NCBI GenBank assembly: GCA_029961685.1
Contig: JARWKL010000003.1
Span: 18,594,467-18,658,466 of the forward strand
Length of the DNA: 64,000 bases
Direction of reading: 5' to 3'
Origin: Aristolochia californica
Lineage: Eukaryota; Streptophyta; Magnoliopsida; Piperales; Aristolochiaceae
The notes below the pieces were generated by a model. The model was not told the DNA's origin and did not search any database. It saw only the letters and a list, made by a program, of their open reading frames with translations. The translations under genes and the position numbers were made by a program. Below are positions 58,801-64,000 of this stretch, one piece after another. The number at the start of each line of letters is the position of its first letter. Within the stretch, counting starts at the first letter, position 1.

Positions 58801-61800
58801 CCTAATATATAAAAACTAAAAGAATTTTACAATCCCTAAAAATTATAGAAACGTTTTGGAATTATCTCTCTGCATTTGTGCATTTCAATTTTTTATGTCA
58901 AGTTTTGTTTTAATATCCAAACTTCAGTTATCACTCTCTCTTTTTTCTCTAGTATACAAAAAAAAGGTAAATAGACGGCAACAACATGAAAATTTTAGAG
59001 TTTAAGTTTGCCAAATATTTAAAAAAATAAAAAATGAAGTAAAGAAAATTTATCCACACACCACAAATGAACACCAAAGTTTTGTTATCCATGTTTGGGA
59101 AATTCCACAAGTACAACACCTAATAGCTTGAAATTTTAGAAGAAAGAGATTTCTAATTGATCCTAACATGTTTTAAATATGGATATGCATGCACGAAACA
59201 TGTTGAAGATGCAAATGACCCATGGATCCAAGAATTTTAAGGAGAAAAAAATGCTCATTAAATTCTTAAGTGAACGTGCGGTGGGATATTTAGCAAAGTT
59301 TTGATATCCATGTTGGGGAAATTTCACTAGTACAACCCCTAATAGCTTGGAATTTCATAAAAAAAGTGGTTTATAATTGATCCTAACATGTTTTTAATAT
59401 GGATATGCATGCATGAAACAAGTATATGATCCAAATGACCAAAGGATCCAAAAATTTTATGGTGACAAACAAATGCTCATAAAATTCTCAAGTGAACATG
59501 TGGTGGGTTATTTATCGATCCCAGTAAGGCATTTTTTGCCCATTTACAAAAAGTTGATCTAACAATCATAGATCATTTTTAAGTGATTGATCATGACTAA
59601 CGAGCTATATTTTTGTAATAAATGACTTGTGGATTAGGAGACAACCCTCAGCTAAATCCCTCGCTCCTCCCTTTTTTCCATCTTTGTAAAACCTAATATA
59701 TTAAAACTAAAAGACTTTTACAATCCCTAAAAAATACAGAGACTTTTTGAAATTATCTCTAGCTGAATTTTTGCATTTATTTTTTAGATGTCAAGTTTTG
59801 TTTTAAAATCCAAACTTAAGTTATCTACTCTTCCTTTTTTCTCTCGTAAACTAAAAAAGATACGGCAAAAAGATTGCAACAAAATGAAAATTTTAGAGTT
59901 TATGTAAGCCAAAAATTGAAAACAATAATAAATGTGAGTATAGAAAATTTATCTACACACCACAAACGAATACCAAAGTTTTGTTATCCATGTTTGGGAA
60001 ATTCCAATAGTACAACCCCTAATAGCTTGGAATTTTATTAGAAAGAGATTTCTAATTAATCCTAATATGTTTTAAAAATGGATATGCATGCATAATACCT
60101 GTTGAAGATGCAAATGACCCAAGGATTCTAGTCTTTTAAGGAAAACAAAAAATGGTCATTAAATACGTAAGCGAACGTGTGGAGGATTATTTACCCGATC
60201 CAAACAAGCCATTTTTTGTCCATTTACAAAAAGTTGTTCTAAAAATCATAGATCATTGTAAAGTGATTCATCATGAGTAACGAGCTATATTTTTTTAAGA
60301 AACGACGCGTGGATTAGGAGTCAACATTCATTTAAATCCCCCGCTCCCCCCTTTTCCCGATTTTTGCAAAACCCAATATATCAAAACTTAAAGAGTTTTG
60401 CAATCCCTAAAAATTAAAGATACTTTTATGAATTATCTCTCTTTGCATTTGTGCATTACCATTTTAGATGTCAAGTTTTGTTTTCAAATCCAAACTTGAG
60501 TTTTCAATCTCCCTTTTCTCTCTCGTAAACAAAAAAAGATACGCCAGATAGATCGCAACAAAATAAAAATTTTAGAGTTTACGTATGTAAAAAACTTAAA
60601 ACAATAATAAATGTGTGTAAATAAAATTTATCCACACATCACAAATGAACACCAAAGTTTTGTTATCCATGTTTGGGAAATTCCATAGGTACAACCCCTA
60701 ATAGCTTGGAATTTTATAAGAAAAAGATTTCTAATTGATCCTATCATGTTTTAAATATGGATATGCATGCATGAAACATGTTGAAGATGCAAATGACCCA
60801 AGGTTCCTAGACTTTTAAGGTGACAACAAATGTTCATTAGATTCTCAAGTGAATGTGCAGTGGGATATTTACCCGATCCAAACAAACCAGTTTTTGCCAA
60901 TTTACAAAAAGTTGATCTAACAATCTTAGATCATTGTAAAGTGATTCATCATGATTAACGAGCTATATTTTTGTAAGAAATGTCTTGTGGATTGGAGTCC
61001 ACACTCATTTAAATCCCCCACTCCCCCCTTTTTTCGATGTTTGCAAAACCTTATATATAAAAACTTAAAGAGTTTTACAATCCCTAAAAATTAAATACAC
61101 TTTTATGAATTATCTCTCTTTGAATTTGTGCATTTCCATTTTAGATGTCAAGTTTTGTTTACAATTCCAAACTTGAGTTTTCACTCACCCTTTTCTCTCT
61201 CGTAAACAAAAAAATATAAAACAAATAGATCATAACAAAATAAAAAATTTAGAGTTTATGTATGCAAAAAAATTAAAACAATTATAAATGAATGTAAAGA
61301 AAATAAAACTACACATCACAAACGAACACTAAAGTTTTGTTCTCCAAGTTTGGGAAAGTCAACTAGTACAACCCTAATAGCTTGGAATTTTATTAGAGAG
61401 AGATTTCTAATTGTTCCTAACATGTTCTAAGTATGGATATGCCTACACGGAACCTGTTGAAGATGCAAATGACCCAAGGATACAATACTTTTAAGAAGAG
61501 TAACAAATGCTCATTAGATTCTCAAGTGAACGTGCGGTAGGAAATTTACCTAATCCAAACAAGCCATTTTTTGCCCATTTAAAAAAATTTGATCTAACAA
61601 TCATAGATCATTTTTAAGTGATTGATAATGAGTAACGAGCTATATTTTTGTAAGAAATGACTGGTGGATTTGGAGTTAACACTCAGTTAAATCCCCCGTT
61701 CAACCTTTTTTTCCAAAAATTTAAATACCTAATATATAAAAATGAGAAAGAATTTTACTATCCCTAAAAATTACAGAGATGTTTTGGAATTATCTCTCTC

Positions 61801-64000
61801 TTCATTTGTGCTTTTATATTTTTAATGTCAAGTTTGAATATCAAATCCAAACTTCTGTTATACTCCCCATTTTTTCTCTTGCCAACAAAAAAGATAAGAC
61901 AAATAGATCGCAACAAAATAAAAAATTTGGAGTTTATGTATGCAAAAAATTTAAAACCATAATAAATTTAAGTAAAAAAAAAAATTATCCACCCACCACA
62001 AACGAACACCAAAGTTTTCTTATCGATGTTTGGGAAATTCTACAAGTACAATCCCTAAGATCTTGGAATTTTATAAGAAAGAGATTTCTAATTGATCCTA
62101 ACATGTTTTAAATATGGATATGCATGCCCAAAACAAGTTGAAGATGCAAATGACCCAAGGATCCAAGACTTTTAAGGAGAAGAACAAATGCTCATTAAAT
62201 TCTCAAGTGAACGTACGGTGGGATACTTACCACAGTTTTGATAACAATGTTGGGGAAATTCCACTAGTACAACCCCTAATAGCCTTGAATTTCATATGAA
62301 AGAGGTTTATAACTGATCCTAACATGTTTTAAATATGAATATGCATGCATGAAACATGTATAAGATCCAAATGACCAAAGGATCCAAAACTTTTAAGGTG
62401 ACAAACAAATGCTCATTAAATTCTCAAGTGAACATGCGGTGGGATATTTACTGATCCAAACAAGTAATTTTTTGCTCATTTACAAAAATTTGATCTAAGA
62501 ATCATAGATCCTTTTAAGTGATTGATAATGAGTAACGAGCTATATTTTTTTAAGAAATGACTTGTGGATTAGGAGTCAACCCTCAGTTAAATCCCCAGCT
62601 CCTTTCAAAACCAAATATAAAAAAACTACTAGAGTTTTGTTTTAAAATCCTTAAAAATTAAATAAACTTCTATGAATTATCACTCATTGCATTTGCGCAT
62701 TTCCATTTTAGATGTAAAGTTTTTTTTCAAATCCAAACTTGAGTTTTCACTCTCCCTTTTTTCACTCATAAACAAAAAAAGATAAGGCAAATAGATCGCA
62801 ACAAAATAAAAATTTTAGATTTTATGTACGTAAAAAACTTATAACAATAATAAATGTATGTAAAGAAAATTTATCCACACTTCACAAAAGAACACCAAAG
62901 TTCTGTTATCCATGTTTGGGAAATTCCACTAGTACAACCCCTAATAGCTTGGAATTTATAAGAAAGAGATTTCTAGTTGATCCTAATATGATCTAAGTAT
63001 GGATATGCCTGCACAAAACCTGTTGAAGATACAAATGATACAAGGATCCAATACATTCAAGGAAAACAATAAATGCTCATTAAATTCTCAAGTGAACGTG
63101 CTGTGGGATATTTACCCGATCCAAACAAGCCATTTTTTGCCCATTTAAAAAGAGTTAAACTAACAATCATATATCATTTTTAAGTGATTGACCATGAGTA
63201 TCGAGCTATATTTTTGTAAGAAATGACTTTTAGATTAGGAGTCAACACTCAGTTAAATTCCCCGCACACCCCTTTTTCAAAAAATTGAAAAACCTTATAT
63301 ATAAAAACTAAAAGAGTTATACAATCCCTAAAAATTACAGAGACATTTTGGAATTATCTCTTACTTCATTTGTGTGTTTCCATATTTGATGTCAAGTTTT
63401 GTTTTCATATCCTAACTTCAGTTTTAACTCTCCATTTTTTCTATTGTCAACAAAACAAGGTAAGGCAAATACATCGCAACAAAATGAAAATTTAGGAGTT
63501 ATGTATGCAAAAAATTTAAAACAATAATAAATGTAAATAAAAAAAGTATCCACATACCACAAATGAACACCAAAGTTTTTTTTATCCTTGTTTGGGAATT
63601 CCACAAGTACAACCCCTAATAGCTAGGAATTTTATTAGAAAGAGATTTCTAATTGATCCTAACATGCTTTAAATATGGATAGGCATGCACGATACACGCT
63701 GAAGATGCAAATGACACAAGGATCCAAGACTTTTAAGGAGAACAACAAATGCTCATTAAATTTTCAAGTGAATGTGTGGTGGAATATTTACCTGATCCAA
63801 ACTAGCCATTTTTTGCCCATTTACAAAAAAAGTTGATATAACAATCATAGATCATTGTAAAGTGATTGACCGTGAGTAACGAGCTACATTTTTGTAAGAA
63901 ATGACTTGCGGATTAGGAGTCAACACTCATAATTCCCGTTCTCCCCCCTTTTTACGATGTTTACAATACCTAATATATAAAAACTAAAAGAGTTTTACAC
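52849..64000. repeat. Distal satellite with a recurring ~221-bp truncated monomer
   Basis: A truncated monomer of 221-222 bases begins at 52849, 56360, 59283 and 62220. Each time the anchor runs straight into AAGTTTTGATA (ACAGTTTTGATA in the last), skipping about 455 bases, and continues with ATGTTGGGGAAAT, GGTTTATAA and AAGGTGACAAACAAATGCTC. Spacings are 3511, 2923 and 2937. Two blocks are the 221-bp piece plus four full monomers; the first has five, one of them shortened by ~100 bases near 56105. Other private variants repeat at 4974 bases (CTTCCCCAAATAG at 49284 and 54258). The array is therefore built of higher-order blocks of more than one kind. Confidence 0.85.

Larger units (their letters stand above)
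23113..64000. repeat. Satellite array, ~675-bp monomer, about 60 monomers, continues past the window
   Basis: The anchor GGGATATTTACC recurs 63 times, mostly every 656-700 bases (examples: 23782, 24460, 28652, 29332, 39331, 40008, 45401, 46081, 60862, 61539). Every monomer has the same block order: GGGATATTTACCCGATCC, TGATCATGAGTAACGAGC, GACTTGTGGATTAGGAGTCA, a C-tract followed by a T-tract, CTAATATATAAAAACTAAAA, TTCACTCTCCCTTTTTTCTC, ATTTATCCACACACCACAAA, TTGGGAAATTCCACTAG, ATATGCATGCA (near palindrome) and CCCAAGGATCCAAGACTTTT. The array is AT-rich. Short open frames of 60-100 codons recur at the same monomer position and are not genes. Monomers are clearly diverged from one another, so the array is not freshly homogenised. 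Confidence 0.95.

Noticed and set aside
23113..64000. Recurring 60-100-codon open frames at the same place in many satellite monomers
   Set aside because: They are shared because the monomers are homologous. Starts, stops and frames differ between copies and no domain is seen.
23113..64000. CRISPR array or coding repeat
   Set aside because: The repeat unit is ~675 bases, contiguous and without spacers, and the context is a plant nuclear genome.

Overview
The window is nuclear DNA from a flowering plant, and it contains no gene that looks functional. The plant assignment rests on Ty1/copia elements primed by the initiator-Met tRNA (TGGTATCAGAGC primer sites), 5-bp target-site duplications (TSDs), TRIM elements, a plant-type cinnamyl-alcohol-dehydrogenase fragment and a very long AT-rich satellite. 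The species cannot be named from the sequence.

Region 1 (1-6276) is a nearly complete, dead Ty1/copia element on the + strand (copia A). Its first ~50 bases lie outside the window. LTRs, primer site, polypurine tract and gag-PR-IN-RT-RNaseH order are all visible. It carries frameshifts, stops, a deleted gag zinc knuckle and a 71-bp internal duplication. A tRNA-Gly-derived, SINE-like module sits in its leader.

Region 2 (6277-9015) holds a small tandem duplication, a fragment of a CAD-family dehydrogenase on the - strand, and the 3' end of a non-autonomous LTR element on the + strand with a 58-bp minisatellite and a 435-bp LTR.

Region 3 (9016-23083) is a nest of elements inside elements. An outer - strand LTR element (O, LTR 22663-23083) received a - strand copia element (M, LTR 21936-22536). 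M was split in gag by a + strand copia element (P, 10502-20167). P itself took a TRIM in its 5' LTR (TSD TCTTC), a tandem three-LTR TRIM in pol (TSD TCCTA) and a - strand non-autonomous element (L, 16052-19034, TSD TTGAA). L's own LTR carries a solo LTR (TSD CTTCA). M gag carries a further solo LTR.

Region 4 (about 23113-64000) is a tandem satellite with a ~675-bp monomer running to the window end, about 60 monomers by eye. It is not homogeneous. Truncated-monomer junctions and private variants recur at fixed spacings, which shows higher-order blocks: about 4.9 kb near the edge, and about 2.9-3.5 kb and 4.97 kb further in. One solo LTR (37477-37899) of the L family interrupts it.

The window therefore looks like heterochromatin at the edge of a satellite array (pericentromeric, knob or subtelomeric; not decidable here). 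Its most interesting content is structural: the tandem TRIM with a single TSD, the datable nest of insertions, and the higher-order organisation of the satellite.
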